Position numbers and translations under genes: made by a program. 64,000 bases of DNA from Microbacterium sp. MAH-37 (GTDB lineage Bacteria > Actinomycetota > Actinomycetes > Actinomycetales > Microbacteriaceae): contig NZ_WSEN01000009.1 of assembly GCF_009758255.1 (NCBI RefSeq), positions 124,001 to 188,000 of the forward strand, given 5' to 3'. Shown here piece by piece: positions 48,376 to 58,039 of the stretch. Positions within the stretch are counted from its first letter, which is position 1, and every line of letters begins with the position of its first letter. The notes beneath the pieces are model-generated. The model did no database searches and was not told the origin of the DNA. It saw nothing but the letters and a program-made list of their open reading frames with translations.

Positions 48376-49131
48376 ATGGACAAGCAGGAGTTCGACATGC
48401 TCTCGGCCGGCGAGGCCCTCGGCGCGCTGAGCGACGACGACCGGCAGGCGTACCGTCGTGCGCTTGCAGATCATCCGGAATGGGCTGCGGATACGCAGGA
48501 GGACGCCGGGACAGCCGCGGCACTCGCCGACCTCGTCGACGAGGTCGTGCCGCCGGCGCATGTGCTGGAGAGCGTTCTGGCCCGTATCGACGCGCCGTCC
48601 GCTGCGACGGACGTGAAGGAGCCCGCGCACCCGGACAGGTCGGGTTCCGCGGTGGTGACGAAGCCCAGCCGTCCGTCGCCTCGGCGGCGCTGGTTCGCAC
48701 TCGCCGCCTCCGTCGTGCTGGTGGCGGGCATCGGCATCGGGGCGTCGATCATCGTGCAGCAGGCCACCAGGCCGGCGTACGTGACGGCGCTCGACCGCAT
48801 CGAATCCGCATCGGACGCTCAGCAGGCCACCGCCGAGGTGGCGGGCGGCGGCAGCGCGACCCTGCACTGGTCCGCCTCCGAGGGCGAGGCCGTGCTCGTC
48901 GCGGATGAGCTCCCGTCTCTGAGCGACGATCAGACCTACGAGCTCTGGTACGTGCGCGGTGAGACACCGATCTCCGCCGGCGTCTTCGACGCGACGGGAT
49001 CGACGACGACAGCCCTGTTGGAGCCGGGCATGCAGCCGGGCGATGTGGTCGCCGTCACCGTCGAGCACCAGGGAGGAGCGCCGGACGGGAAGCCGACGAG
49101 CGAGCCGATCGTGGTGATCCCGACGGCCTGA
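48376..49131 (+). CDS. RskA-like anti-sigma factor
   Basis: 251 aa. Cytoplasmic N-terminal anti-sigma domain with FDMLSAGEALGALSDDDRQAY, one membrane helix at about residues 106-128 (WFALAASVVLVAGIGIGASI), then the extracytoplasmic RskA domain with DQTYELWYVRGETPISAGVF. It would hold SigK at the membrane until regulated proteolysis. Immediately downstream of sigK. The gene is convergent with a two-gene membrane operon, with only about 19 bases between. Confidence 0.9.
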   Translation: MDKQEFDMLSAGEALGALSDDDRQAYRRALADHPEWAADTQEDAGTAAALADLVDEVVPPAHVLESVLARIDAPSAATDVKEPAHPDRSGSAVVTKPSRPSPRRRWFALAASVVLVAGIGIGASIIVQQATRPAYVTALDRIESASDAQQATAEVAGGGSATLHWSASEGEAVLVADELPSLSDDQTYELWYVRGETPISAGVFDATGSTTTALLEPGMQPGDVVAVTVEHQGGAPDGKPTSEPIVVIPTA

Positions 49132-49149
49132 GTCTGCCGGGCCCGCAGA

Positions 49150-49644
49150 TCAATGCCCGGAGTGGACACCTTGCCCGCCCGAAGGCAGATCTCCGATGTG
49201 GGACGGTGTGTCGGTCGTGGCCAGCGCCGGCGTCACCACAGCGGCCGCGATCGCCGCCGCGGCGATCAGAGCGCCCGGCGCCCTGCGCGGTGTCGAAGCG
49301 GTCGATCCCGCCTTCCCCCGGGAGGCGAGACCGACCGCGGACAGCGCCAGGAGCAGAGCGGCGGCGACGGCCACGGCCGAGCATCCTGTCGCGAGGGCTG
49401 CCGGCGCGACAGCAACCCCCGCCAGCGCCCCGAGCACCGCCGTGCGGGGCGCCCGTGGGCGCCCCGCACGGAGACTCGCCATCCCCCAGGCGAGCTCCCC
49501 CAGCCCCAGCACGAGGAGCGCGGCCATCGCCAGGACGCCGGCCGCGCCGGTGGCCTCGGCGCGGAGGGACGCGCCGAGGCCGAGGTGCAGGAGCCCGCTG
49601 CCCCACGCGAACACGGCGGGCCACGTCTGCACCAGAGCGCTCAT
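49150..49644 (-). CDS. small hydrophobic membrane protein, unknown
   Basis: 164 aa, alanine-rich, with about four or five membrane segments. No recognised domain. The N-terminus holds FAWGSGLLHLGLGASLRAEA and the C-terminus a polar tail ending GGQGVHSGH, which could bind metal, though that is speculative. Starts three bases after the DUF4383 stop, so it is the second gene of that operon. Convergent with rskA. Confidence 0.65.
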   Translation of the reverse strand: MSALVQTWPAVFAWGSGLLHLGLGASLRAEATGAAGVLAMAALLVLGLGELAWGMASLRAGRPRAPRTAVLGALAGVAVAPAALATGCSAVAVAAALLLALSAVGLASRGKAGSTASTPRRAPGALIAAAAIAAAVVTPALATTDTPSHIGDLPSGGQGVHSGH

Positions 49645-49647
49645 CGG

Positions 49648-50058
49648 TCAGCTCACGGCCAGGCGCTGCGCCGTCCGATCAGTCGCGACACCGAGGGCCA
49701 GAAGCAGCAGGGCGCTGGCGAGGTGCAGGAAGTGATCGAAGGTGTTGAGGGCCAGGATGTTCGCCGCGGTGCCGACCAGGAAGAATCCGGCGATGCCGAG
49801 CAGCAGATAGGCCGCGCCGACGACGATGTTCGTCGCCTTGGCCGCCCTCACCGAGATCAGACCGCTGATCAGCAGGGCCGCACCGATGAGCAGATGCGCC
49901 ACGTTGTGCAGCGGATTCACCATGAAGATGCCCAGCAGCAGCCCTCCCTCGGTCGCGAGGAAGGACACGCCGCCGGTCACGGCGAAGCCGAGCAGTCCGA
50001 CCAGGACGTAGACGGCGCCGAAGATGACGGCGATGAGACGATTCGGGGACGTACGCAT
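49648..50058 (-). CDS. DUF4383 membrane protein
   Basis: 136 aa with four membrane helices. Opens MRTSPNRLIAVIFGAVYVLV and contains the family stretch NPLHNVAHLLIGAALLI, with conserved His residues facing the membrane. Function unknown. ATG at 50058 has AGAAGGAGAGTGTC upstream, a good ribosome binding site that can be hidden in a stem. A SigK-like promoter and an unusual set of alternative hairpins lie upstream. Often found near stress sigma genes, though this is from memory. Confidence 0.85.
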   Translation of the reverse strand: MRTSPNRLIAVIFGAVYVLVGLLGFAVTGGVSFLATEGGLLLGIFMVNPLHNVAHLLIGAALLISGLISVRAAKATNIVVGAAYLLLGIAGFFLVGTAANILALNTFDHFLHLASALLLLALGVATDRTAQRLAVS

Positions 50059-50059
50059 G

Positions 50060-50140
50060 ACACTCTCCTTCTCCTGCGACGGTTGCCGCTCAGAGAGTGT
50101 TCGGAACCGTCGCAGGATCGGATGCCGCCGATCCTGCGAC
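50060..50140 (-). promoter_or_regulatory. alternative-hairpin leader between leuS and the DUF4383 gene
   Basis: On the minus-strand RNA: arm C (50140-50128), arm B (50121-50105), arm D (50100-50093, ACACTCTC), arm A (50084-50072), arm E (50067-50060, GAGAGTGT, part of the ribosome binding site). C-B is a perfect 13-bp stem, B-A another perfect 13-bp stem, and D-E a perfect 8-bp stem. C-B and B-A exclude each other. C-B leaves D free to hide the ribosome binding site; B-A loops D out and frees it. C-B also stands where a leuS terminator is expected. Confidence 0.6.
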
Positions 50141-50160
50141 GCGGAGAATGCCGGGGTCGG

Positions 50161-52695
50161 TCAGCCCTTGACGGCGAAGTTGACGATCTTCGGAGCGCGC
50201 ACGATCACGCGCACGATCTCCTTGCCCTCCAGGGCGCGTTGCACCTTCTCGTCGGCACGGGCCGCGGCCTCGAGATCTGCGTCGGAGATGTCGGCTGCCA
50301 CATCGAGCGTGGAGCGCACCTTGCCGTTCACCTGCACGGCGGTGGTGACCGTGTCGTCCACCAGCAGCGCGGGCTCGGCATCCGGCCACTGCACGGCGCT
50401 GACCGAAGGCTCGTGGCCGAGCCGTGCCCACAGCTCCTCGCCGGTGTGCGGCGCGATGGTCTCGATCATCATCGCCACCGTCTCGGCGGCCTCGCGCACG
50501 GCGGGGTCGGCAGCGCCCGCACCGGTGTCGATGGTCTTGCGGATGCCGTTGACCAGCTCCATCAGGCGCGCGACCAGCACGTTGAACTTCGTCTGCTCGA
50601 CCAGGCCGGGAGCGTCGGCCAGCAGTCGGTGGGTGATGCGGCGCAGCGCGACATCACCGGTCGCGGCGTCCGCTCCGACCGGACTGGAGGTCTCGTCGCC
50701 GACGCGCAGGACACGGGCCAGGAACTTGTGCGCACCGGAGAGCGAGACGCCGTTCCACTCCTTGTCGTCCTCCACCGGGCCGGCGAAGGCCAGTGCGAGG
50801 CGCAGCGAGTCGGCGCCGTACTGCGCGAGCAGGTCGGAGAGCTCGACCAGGTTGCCCTTGCTCTTCGACATCTTCGAGCCGTCCATCAGCACCATGCCCT
50901 GGTTGACCAGGTTGGAGAACGGCTCCTCGAAGTCGATCAGCCCCAGGTCGAAGAAGACCTTGGTGATGAAGCGCGAGTAGAGCAGGTGCAGGATGGCGTG
51001 CTCGATGCCGCCGAAGTAGCCGTCCACCGGCGCCCAGCGCCTGGCCTGCTCGGGGTCGAAGGCGAACTGGTCGCTGTTCGGCGACAGGAAGCGCAGGAAG
51101 TACCACGAGCTGTCCACGAAGGTGTCCATGGTGTCGGGGTCACGCAGCGCCGGCTCGCCGGATGCCGGGTCGATCGTCCGCACCCAGTCGGCCGCGGCGC
51201 CCAGCGGCGAGCTCCCCTTGGGCTTGAGGTCCAGGCCCTCGACGCTCGGCAGCTTCACCGGCAGGCGGTCCTCGGGCACGGGCACGACGGTCTCGTCCTG
51301 CAGGTGCAGCATCGGGATCGGCGTGCCCCAGAAGCGCTGGCGCGAGATCAGCCAGTCGCGCAGACGGTAGTTCTTGGCCGCTCGGCCGGTGCCGGCCTGC
51401 TCCATCCGCTCGATGGTGCGGGCGATCGCGTCGGTCTTCTCGAGGCCGTCCAGGTCTCCCGAGCCCGTCATCACGCCGTTGCCGACCAGGGCGGTGCCGG
51501 TGATCGCGGGGTCGAGCTCGGCCAGGTCGCCGCCCTCGTTCGCACCGCCGGGGACGGTGGTGTCCACGACGATCTTCACCGGCAGGTCGAACGCCCGGGC
51601 GAAGTCCAGGTCGCGCTGGTCGTGGGCAGGCACGGCCATGACCGCGCCGTGGCCGTAGTCGGCCAGCACGTAGTCGGCGGCCCAGATCGGCAGTCGCTCG
51701 CCATTGACCGGATTGATCGCATAGCGCTCCAGGAAGACACCGGTCTTCGGGCGGTCGGTGGACTGCCGCTCGATGTCGGATTCCTTCTGCGTCTTCTCCA
51801 GGTAGTCCTGGAAGCGCATCCGCACCTCGGCCGAGGAGCCCGCTGCCAGCTCTGCCGCGAGGTCGGCGTCGGGCGCGACGACGAAGAACGTTGCGCCGTG
51901 CAGGGTGTCAGGACGCGTCGAGAACACCGTGACCGGCTCTTCCCGGCCCTCGATGCGGAAGTCGACGTCGGCGCCGTGCGAGCGGCCGATCCAGTTGCGC
52001 TGCATCTGCAGCACCTTGTGCGGCCAGTGCCCCTCGAGTGCGTCCAGGTCGTCCAGCAGGCGATCGGCGTAGTCGGTGATCTTGAAGTACCACTGCGTGA
52101 GCTTCTTCTTCACGACTTCGGCACCGCACCGCTCGCAGCGGCCGTCGACGACCTGCTCGTTGGCCAGCACCGTCTGGTCGTTCGGGCACCAGTTCACCGC
52201 GCTCTTCTTGCGGTACGCCAGGCCCTTCTCGTACAGCTTCAGGAACAGCCACTGGTTCCAGCGGTAGTACTCCGGGTCGGAGGTGTGCAGCACGCGCGTC
52301 CAGTCGTAGGACATGCCGTAGCCGCGGAATCCGGCCTTGTGCTGCTCGATGTTCTTGTAGGTCCACTCGCGCGGGTCGGCACCGCGCTTGATCGCCGCGT
52401 TCTCGGCCGGCAGGCCGAACGAGTCCCACCCGATCGGGTTCAGTACGTTCTGCCCGCGGTGCCGCCAGTAGCGCGCGACGATGTCGGGGTACAGGTAGTT
52501 GATCGCGTGCCCCATGTGCAGGTCGCCCGACGGGTACGGGAACATCCCGAGGATGTACTTCCGCGGCCGCTCGTCCTCGTCGCCGCCGGCCCGGAACGTG
52601 TCGTTCTCGGCCCAGTACTGCTGCCACTTGTCCTGGATGGCGTGCGCGGACAGCGGCTCTGCGGTTTCGGTGTTGTCGGTCGGGTGCTCAGACAA
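50161..52695 (-). CDS. leuS: leucyl-tRNA synthetase
   Basis: Charges tRNA-Leu. 844 aa, class I. HIGH-type motif [15 protein letters not shown] near residue 60 and KMSKS in [11 protein letters not shown]. The CP1 editing domain is intact ([19 protein letters not shown] and the preceding AVPAHDQRD with its editing Asp). Start is TTG at 52695 without a clear ribosome binding site; no T-box or leader peptide is visible upstream. Ends at a perfect 13-bp hairpin. Its product sets the charged tRNA-Leu level that the leuA leader would sense. Confidence 0.96.
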   Translation of the reverse strand: MSEHPTDNTETAEPLSAHAIQDKWQQYWAENDTFRAGGDEDERPRKYILGMFPYPSGDLHMGHAINYLYPDIVARYWRHRGQNVLNPIGWDSFGLPAENAAIKRGADPREWTYKNIEQHKAGFRGYGMSYDWTRVLHTSDPEYYRWNQWLFLKLYEKGLAYRKKSAVNWCPNDQTVLANEQVVDGRCERCGAEVVKKKLTQWYFKITDYADRLLDDLDALEGHWPHKVLQMQRNWIGRSHGADVDFRIEGREEPVTVFSTRPDTLHGATFFVVAPDADLAAELAAGSSAEVRMRFQDYLEKTQKESDIERQSTDRPKTGVFLERYAINPVNGERLPIWAADYVLADYGHGAVMAVPAHDQRDLDFARAFDLPVKIVVDTTVPGGANEGGDLAELDPAITGTALVGNGVMTGSGDLDGLEKTDAIARTIERMEQAGTGRAAKNYRLRDWLISRQRFWGTPIPMLHLQDETVVPVPEDRLPVKLPSVEGLDLKPKGSSPLGAAADWVRTIDPASGEPALRDPDTMDTFVDSSWYFLRFLSPNSDQFAFDPEQARRWAPVDGYFGGIEHAILHLLYSRFITKVFFDLGLIDFEEPFSNLVNQGMVLMDGSKMSKSKGNLVELSDLLAQYGADSLRLALAFAGPVEDDKEWNGVSLSGAHKFLARVLRVGDETSSPVGADAATGDVALRRITHRLLADAPGLVEQTKFNVLVARLMELVNGIRKTIDTGAGAADPAVREAAETVAMMIETIAPHTGEELWARLGHEPSVSAVQWPDAEPALLVDDTVTTAVQVNGKVRSTLDVAADISDADLEAAARADEKVQRALEGKEIVRVIVRAPKIVNFAVKG

Positions 52696-52771
52696 GGGAC
52701 GGCCAATCTGACGGGATGCGGATTACCTGATGAAAGACGGGAACTTCCAGGATATCGCTCGTTTCGGCTCG

Positions 52772-54094
52772 CTACGCTCGCGGGGCGGCCAGCCACTCCT
52801 CCGGCAGCTCCGCGCCCAGCGCCGCGAGCGGCGCACGCGCCTTGGTAGCGACCTCGGCGGCCTCCTCCGCGGCATCCGACAGCCAGGTGATCCCTCCTCC
52901 GGCGCCGACGTAGGCCGTCCCCCCGTCGACCAGGACGCTGCGGATCACCATGCCCAGATCGGCGGAGCCGTCGAGACCGATGTGGCCGAAGCACCCGGAG
53001 TAGACGCCGCGAGGAGCGCGCTCCAGCTCGTGCAGGATCGTCATGGCGGAGAGCTTCGGGGCGCCGGTCATGCTGCCGGCGGGGAAGGCCGCCTCGCCGA
53101 GATCGTCGACGGTGACACCGTCACGAAGCCGAGCACTCACCGTGCTCACCAGCTGATGCACCGCAGGGTACGACTCGACCTGCCAGAGCCGCTCCACCAC
53201 GATCGTGCCCGGAACGCCGACGTGCGAGAGGTCGTTGCGCATCAGATCGACGATCATGACGTTCTCGGCGCGCTCCTTCTCGCTGGCATGCAGCTCCGCG
53301 GCGAGAGCGGCGTCCTGTTCCGGCGTGGTCCCGCGCGGCCGCGTGCCCTTGATCGGGCTGGTGCGCACCACGCCGTCGCGTACCTCCAGGAACTGCTCCG
53401 GGCTCGCGCTGAGCAGATGGGTGCCACCGGTTCGCAGATACCCGCCGTGGTGCGCGGGCGTCGCGGCGCGCAGGCGCCGGTACACCGCGAAGGGGTCGGG
53501 CGGGGCATCCGTCGTGAAGCGGGTCGTGAGACAGAGCAGGTACGCGTCACCGGCGCGGATGGCGTCGCGGCAGCGCTCCACGAGCGCGACATACTCGTCG
53601 ACGCCGTGCCGGGCGACGGCGACGGATGCCGGCGGCCGCGCCGGTGCGGCCGGCGGCGCCGGCGACAGCAGACCCGCCAGAGCGCGATGCCAGTCGTCCA
53701 GGTCGTCGGCGGGCGCCAGGGCCCAGAAGCGGCCGGTGGAGTGGTCGACGGCGATCGCGCGATCGACCACGATCCAGGCGGAGCCGGTCTCGGGGTCCGC
53801 CGCCGGCGCCGCCATGCGGCGCGCGCCGTCCTCGTAGGACATCCAGCCCACCCATCCGCCATGGAACGGTACCGGGCTCTCCGCTCCGTGCTCGCCGCCG
53901 ATCACGGTGCGGGAGACGCGTCCGGCATCCGTCTCCGGGCGGCCGACACCGAGGATGCTCCATCCCTCCGCGGCGTCAGGACCTGCGTCCAGCCAGAAGG
54001 CCGCCTGCGCGCCGTCGTCCATCCGCGAGAACAGCCCCTCGAGGTCGCCGCGACGGTCGAGGGCACGGGCGAGCAGCACGGACGGCAGGGACAC
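52772..54094 (-). CDS. pabB: aminodeoxychorismate / anthranilate synthase component I-like (PabB)
   Basis: 440 aa chorismate-binding enzyme. Core motifs SPIKGTRPRGTTPEQD, RAENVMIVDLMRNDLSHVG, FPAGSMTGAPK and GVYSGCFGHIGLDG are all present. The lysine of PIKGT favours PabB (folate pathway) over TrpE, whose motif usually begins P-I-A. N-terminal half is divergent. No pabA or pabC is adjacent. GTG at 54094 is set by TACGCT six bases upstream (leaderless). Followed by leuS after 76 bases. Confidence 0.88.
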   Translation of the reverse strand: MSLPSVLLARALDRRGDLEGLFSRMDDGAQAAFWLDAGPDAAEGWSILGVGRPETDAGRVSRTVIGGEHGAESPVPFHGGWVGWMSYEDGARRMAAPAADPETGSAWIVVDRAIAVDHSTGRFWALAPADDLDDWHRALAGLLSPAPPAAPARPPASVAVARHGVDEYVALVERCRDAIRAGDAYLLCLTTRFTTDAPPDPFAVYRRLRAATPAHHGGYLRTGGTHLLSASPEQFLEVRDGVVRTSPIKGTRPRGTTPEQDAALAAELHASEKERAENVMIVDLMRNDLSHVGVPGTIVVERLWQVESYPAVHQLVSTVSARLRDGVTVDDLGEAAFPAGSMTGAPKLSAMTILHELERAPRGVYSGCFGHIGLDGSADLGMVIRSVLVDGGTAYVGAGGGITWLSDAAEEAAEVATKARAPLAALGAELPEEWLAAPRA

Positions 54095-54100
54095 GAAGCA

Positions 54101-54157
54101 AGCGTACGGCGCGCGGCGTACCACTCTCAGCGAATGATGCCGTGCAGGCCGTACGCT
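54101..54157. promoter_or_regulatory. divergent leaderless promoters of pabB and dedA
   Basis: Minus strand: TACGCT-TGCTTC-GTG (pabB). Plus strand: TACGCT-CGTTCC-GTG (dedA). Both -10 elements are identical and end six bases before a GTG; the surrounding GTACGCT..G...CGTG pattern is shared. Confidence 0.55.
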
Positions 54158-54163
54158 CGTTCC

Positions 54164-54820
54164 GTGGACCAGTTCCTGACGTGGATCATCGACGCCGTGC
54201 AGTCGATGGATCCGGTGCTGCGGACTCTCATCGCGGGCGTCGCGATCATGCTCGAGACGAGCATCCTGATCGGTCTCATCGTGCCCGGCGACACCGTCGT
54301 GCTGGTCGCCGCCGTCGGCGTCACCGATGTGTGGCAGGGGGTGTTCCTCGTCATCGCGGTCGTGATCGGATCCCTCCTCGGCGAATCGGTCGGCTTCTGG
54401 CTCGGGCACTGGATCGGACCGCACATCCGCCACTCCCGGATAGGACGCTGGATCGGCGAGGACCACTGGGTCAGGTCCGAGCGCTATCTGCAGCGCCGCG
54501 GCGGCATCGCGATCTTCCTGTCCCGGTTCCTGCCGGTGCTGCACTCGCTGGTGCCGCTCACGGTCGGGATGAGCGAGTACGCCTATCGGCGCTTCATCGC
54601 CTGGACGCTGCCGGCCTGCGTGCTGTGGGCGACGGTGTACGTCAGCGTCGGTTCGCTCGTGGCCGGCAGTTTCAAGGAGCTCGTGGATCGCGTGCACTAC
54701 GCCGGCTACCTGTTCGTCGGCGCGATCGTGCTGTTCCTCGTGATCGTGTTCGTCGTGAAGAAGATCATCTCCCGCCGCGAGGAACATCACATGTCGGATG
54801 CGGATGGGCCGAGCGCGTAA
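54164..54820 (+). CDS. DedA/SNARE-associated family membrane protein
   Basis: 218 aa. Family core: LETSILIGLIVPGDTVVLVAA near the N-terminus and FLSRFLPVLHSLVPLTVGMS (F-x-R-x-x-P) in the middle, with re-entrant helices on both sides. Such proteins are implicated in polyprenyl-phosphate or phospholipid flipping and membrane homeostasis. GTG start fixed by TACGCT six bases upstream. The App1-type gene follows after 33 bases, so the pair may be linked through membrane lipids. Confidence 0.88.
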   Translation: MDQFLTWIIDAVQSMDPVLRTLIAGVAIMLETSILIGLIVPGDTVVLVAAVGVTDVWQGVFLVIAVVIGSLLGESVGFWLGHWIGPHIRHSRIGRWIGEDHWVRSERYLQRRGGIAIFLSRFLPVLHSLVPLTVGMSEYAYRRFIAWTLPACVLWATVYVSVGSLVAGSFKELVDRVHYAGYLFVGAIVLFLVIVFVVKKIISRREEHHMSDADGPSA

Positions 54821-54853
54821 GACGCACTCGACATCCGTGAAAGACTGAAGGGG

Positions 54854-55885
54854 ATGTCACCCGCCGCCGCGGCCAAGATCCATTGGTTCGCCCGCCTCGA
54901 ACACCGCTTCCACGTCTCACGCGAACGTCGCGCACGCAGACGAGGGCGTTCGGCGACCGTCGTCCCCTTCCCCGGCTACGGCGGCAAGGGCTGGGTGCGG
55001 ATCGTCGGGCGCGTGCTCATCGTGCCGCCGCTGCCGCGCAAGGCCAGCGACGACGGCGCGGGTGTGCGCGGCTGGCGCTCCTTCGCCGGCATCCCGGTGA
55101 GCTTCGCCTCAGTGCGGATCGAGATAGGCGGTCGCACGCACACCGTCGTCGCCGACCGTGGCGGGGTGGTGGACACCGTCGTCGAGGCCGACCTCGAACC
55201 GGGCTGGCAGACGTTCACCATGGCCACCGACCGGCAGGAGCCGGTCGAGGCGACCGCGTTCGTCGTCGACGAGGACATCCGCTTCGGCGTGGTCTGCGAC
55301 GTGGACGACACCGTCATGGTCACCGCGCTCCCCCGCCCGTTCGTCGCGGCCTGGAACTCGTTCGTCGTGGACGAGCACGCCCGCACCCCGGTGCCGGGGA
55401 TGGCGGTGCTGCTCGAGCAGATCATGCGCGACCACCCCGGTTCGCCGATGATCTACCTGTCCACCGGCGCGTGGAACGTGGCGCCCACACTGCGCAGGTT
55501 CCTCTCCCGCCACCTGTTCCCGCAGGGCTCGATGCTGCTCACGGACTGGGGGCCCACGCACGATCGCTGGTTCCGCAGCGGCCGCGAGCACAAGCTCGCC
55601 AACCTGCGGCGCCTCGCAGAGGAGTTCCCCGAGATCCGCTGGCTGCTCATCGGCGATGACGGCCAGCACGACGAGTCGACCTACGGACAGTTCCTCGTCG
55701 AGCATCCGTCGTCTGTCGCCGGCGTCGCGATCCGTCGTCTGCTGCCCGCCGAGGCCGTGCTGGCCGGCGGCCGCACCGTCGCCGGCGATCACTCCGGCGA
55801 CGACGTGCCGTGGGTCAGCGCGGTGGACGGCGCAGGGCTGCGCGAGCTGCTCGGCGAGGCCGGCATCGTCGACCCGAGGGACTGA
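54854..55885 (+). CDS. App1-type phosphatidate phosphatase domain protein (DUF2183)
   Basis: 343 aa. Haloacid dehalogenase-like catalytic domain with GVVCDVDDTVMVTA (D149xD151xT153), the D-x-D-x-[TV] signature of App1 phosphatases, followed by STGAWN and LLIGDDGQHDE acidic motif. The first 50 residues are basic and lack a signal. Yeast App1 dephosphorylates phosphatidate; the bacterial substrate is unknown. AAGACT seven bases before the ATG is a weak leaderless -10. Convergent with the deacetylase-glycosyltransferase gene. Confidence 0.85.
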   Translation: MSPAAAAKIHWFARLEHRFHVSRERRARRRGRSATVVPFPGYGGKGWVRIVGRVLIVPPLPRKASDDGAGVRGWRSFAGIPVSFASVRIEIGGRTHTVVADRGGVVDTVVEADLEPGWQTFTMATDRQEPVEATAFVVDEDIRFGVVCDVDDTVMVTALPRPFVAAWNSFVVDEHARTPVPGMAVLLEQIMRDHPGSPMIYLSTGAWNVAPTLRRFLSRHLFPQGSMLLTDWGPTHDRWFRSGREHKLANLRRLAEEFPEIRWLLIGDDGQHDESTYGQFLVEHPSSVAGVAIRRLLPAEAVLAGGRTVAGDHSGDDVPWVSAVDGAGLRELLGEAGIVDPRD

Positions 55886-55903
55886 CCGGGGGCCGTTCCC
55901 CGC

Positions 55904-58039
55904 TCAGCCGACGTTCGCCGTCGCCGGCGGCACGCGCAGCGAGCCGTAGCGCTTCATCCGGTGCCAGCGCAGCCTGTTGCCGGCGATCGCGGTGAAGACG
56001 GACTGGATCACCACCAGGTACATCAACTGCCGGTAGACGACCTGCTGCAGAGGCAGGGTCCACAGCGGCTTCAGCGACTCACCGTCCATGCGGAACGCGT
56101 AGACGGCCATGCCGAGCTGGATCGCCAGGAAGCCGAGCCACACCGCCAGGACGCGAATCGGGTCGAGGAAGAACAGTCCGTAGACCGCGAACACGTCCAC
56201 CAGCGGGGCGAACAGCGGCAGCAGCACCTGCAGCACCAGCAGATACGTGAGACCACGCCGGCCGAGCTTGCCCGCCTGGCCCTTCTGCAGCATCGCGCCG
56301 CGGTGCTTCCACATCGCCTGGAGCGTGCCGTAGCACCACCGGTAGCGCTGCTTCCAGAGCGCGCCGAGCGTGGCGGGCGCCTCGGTCCAGGCCCGCGCGT
56401 CCTCCTGGTACACCACTCGCCAGCCGTCGCGGCACAGCGCCATGGTCAGGTCGGTGTCCTCGGCGAGCGTCTCGTCGCTGACGCCGCCGACCCGCCTCAG
56501 GGCCACGCGGCGGAACGCGCCGATCGCACCGGGCACCGTCGGCATGCACTCCGCGACGTCGAACAGGCGGCGGTCGAGGTTGAATCCGACCACGTACTCG
56601 ATGTGCTGCCACGCTCCCAGCACGCCGCCGCGGTTGGCGACCTTGGTGTTGCCCGAGACCGCACCGACCGCGGCGTCCTCGAAGGGCTGGATCAGCCGCG
56701 AGACGGTGTCGGGCTCGAACACCGTGTCGCCGTCCACCATCACGATGAGCTCGCCGTGCGCTGCGGCGATGCCGGAGTTCAGCGCAGACGGCTTGCCGCC
56801 GTTCGCCTGCCGGATCAGCGTCACCTGCGGCAGCCGGAGGCCCTCGACGATGGCCGCCGTGTCGTCGGTGGACCCGTCGTCGACGACGATGATCTCCACC
56901 GGATGCCGCGACGCGGCGATCGATCGGACCGCGGCCTCGATGCCCGCCGCCTCGTTGTGGGCGGGGACGATCACGGAGACCAGACCGTCGTAGATCCAGG
57001 GCCGGCGCTTCGCCCGCTGCTTCGCCAGGCGGCGATGGTGGGCGGCGAGCACGACCACGAGGATCGCTCGCACCACCATGATGATGCCGGCGGCGACCAG
57101 GCCGATCCCGATCAGGGCGACCACGGCCGCGCTCACCCAGAGCGTGGAGACGAACACGGTGCCGCGGAACCGCTCGACCGGTGTGGCGGCGCGGACGGTG
57201 CCCGCGACATCGGCGGCGTCGCCCACCGTCGTCACCGTGATCCCCTGCTGCTGCAGCGCGGGCAGGAGTCTGTCGAGTGCGGCGACGGTCTCGGAGCGGT
57301 TCCCGCCGCCGTCGTGCATGAGCAGGATCTGACCCTGGGTGTCAGGCGGCGTGGAGTTCGCCACGATCTCGTCGACACCCGGGCGCTCCCAGTCACGGCT
57401 GTCCAGAGTCGCGAGGACCGACAGGTAGCCTCGCGCGCCGGCGTCCTCGACGACGTCCCAGGTTCCCTGGTCGAGGCCGGCCGGCGTGGAGCTGTACGGC
57501 GGACGGAACAGCGAGGTCGTGATGTCGCCCGCCCCGGCGACAGCACTCTGCGCACCGTCGAACTCGAGGTCCGTGCGCCAGTCCGGAGCATTCGCAAGGT
57601 CGGCGTGCGTCAGGGTGTGGGTGCCGATCTCGTGCCCCTCGGCGACGATCCGCCGGATGAGATCGGGATGCTCGGCGGCCGCGGTGCCGACGACGAAGAA
57701 GGTGGCGTGCACGCCGTGGGCCTTGAGGACGTCGAGGATCCGCGGCGTCCAGACCGGGTCGGGACCGTCGTCGAAGGTCAGTGCGAGCGTGCCGTCCTTC
57801 GGGGCCGCGGTGTCGACGCCATCCCTGGTGTCCAGGATCGGCTCGCCGCTGGGGTCCTGAGCAGCGGCGGACGCCCGATCGCCGGCGGGACGGGAGTCTT
57901 CATCCGTCGAGGTCAGGTGGTGCGTGTAACCCTGGATGGCGAGGGCGGCGGCGAGGGCGAGCAGCACCGCGATCAGCGAGATCCAGTGCACCTTCACGCG
58001 TGCGGCGCGCGCATCGCGCCGCAGCTGGGCGCGGCTCAC
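55904..58039 (-). CDS. fused polysaccharide deacetylase and GT2 glycosyltransferase
   Basis: 711 aa with two enzymes in one chain. A membrane anchor (about residues 18-36) leads to an outside NodB deacetylase domain: TFDDGPD (D90-D91), HTLTH (H141, H145), RPPYS and LLMHDGGG. A membrane helix at about 295-335 then returns inside to a GT2 domain with DDGS (387-390), DGD (436-438), EDTD (527-530) and QRYRW (564-568), followed by about four C-terminal helices. This is a processive beta-glycan synthase layout; an N-acetylglucosamine polymer deacetylated during export is likely. GTG start overlaps the preceding stop (GTGA). Confidence 0.9.
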   Translation of the reverse strand: MSRAQLRRDARAARVKVHWISLIAVLLALAAALAIQGYTHHLTSTDEDSRPAGDRASAAAQDPSGEPILDTRDGVDTAAPKDGTLALTFDDGPDPVWTPRILDVLKAHGVHATFFVVGTAAAEHPDLIRRIVAEGHEIGTHTLTHADLANAPDWRTDLEFDGAQSAVAGAGDITTSLFRPPYSSTPAGLDQGTWDVVEDAGARGYLSVLATLDSRDWERPGVDEIVANSTPPDTQGQILLMHDGGGNRSETVAALDRLLPALQQQGITVTTVGDAADVAGTVRAATPVERFRGTVFVSTLWVSAAVVALIGIGLVAAGIIMVVRAILVVVLAAHHRRLAKQRAKRRPWIYDGLVSVIVPAHNEAAGIEAAVRSIAASRHPVEIIVVDDGSTDDTAAIVEGLRLPQVTLIRQANGGKPSALNSGIAAAHGELIVMVDGDTVFEPDTVSRLIQPFEDAAVGAVSGNTKVANRGGVLGAWQHIEYVVGFNLDRRLFDVAECMPTVPGAIGAFRRVALRRVGGVSDETLAEDTDLTMALCRDGWRVVYQEDARAWTEAPATLGALWKQRYRWCYGTLQAMWKHRGAMLQKGQAGKLGRRGLTYLLVLQVLLPLFAPLVDVFAVYGLFFLDPIRVLAVWLGFLAIQLGMAVYAFRMDGESLKPLWTLPLQQVVYRQLMYLVVIQSVFTAIAGNRLRWHRMKRYGSLRVPPATANVG

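Noticed and set aside
49153-52848. Plus-strand frame of over 1200 codons
   Set aside because: Antisense to leuS and the DUF4383 operon; composition is that of a shadow frame.
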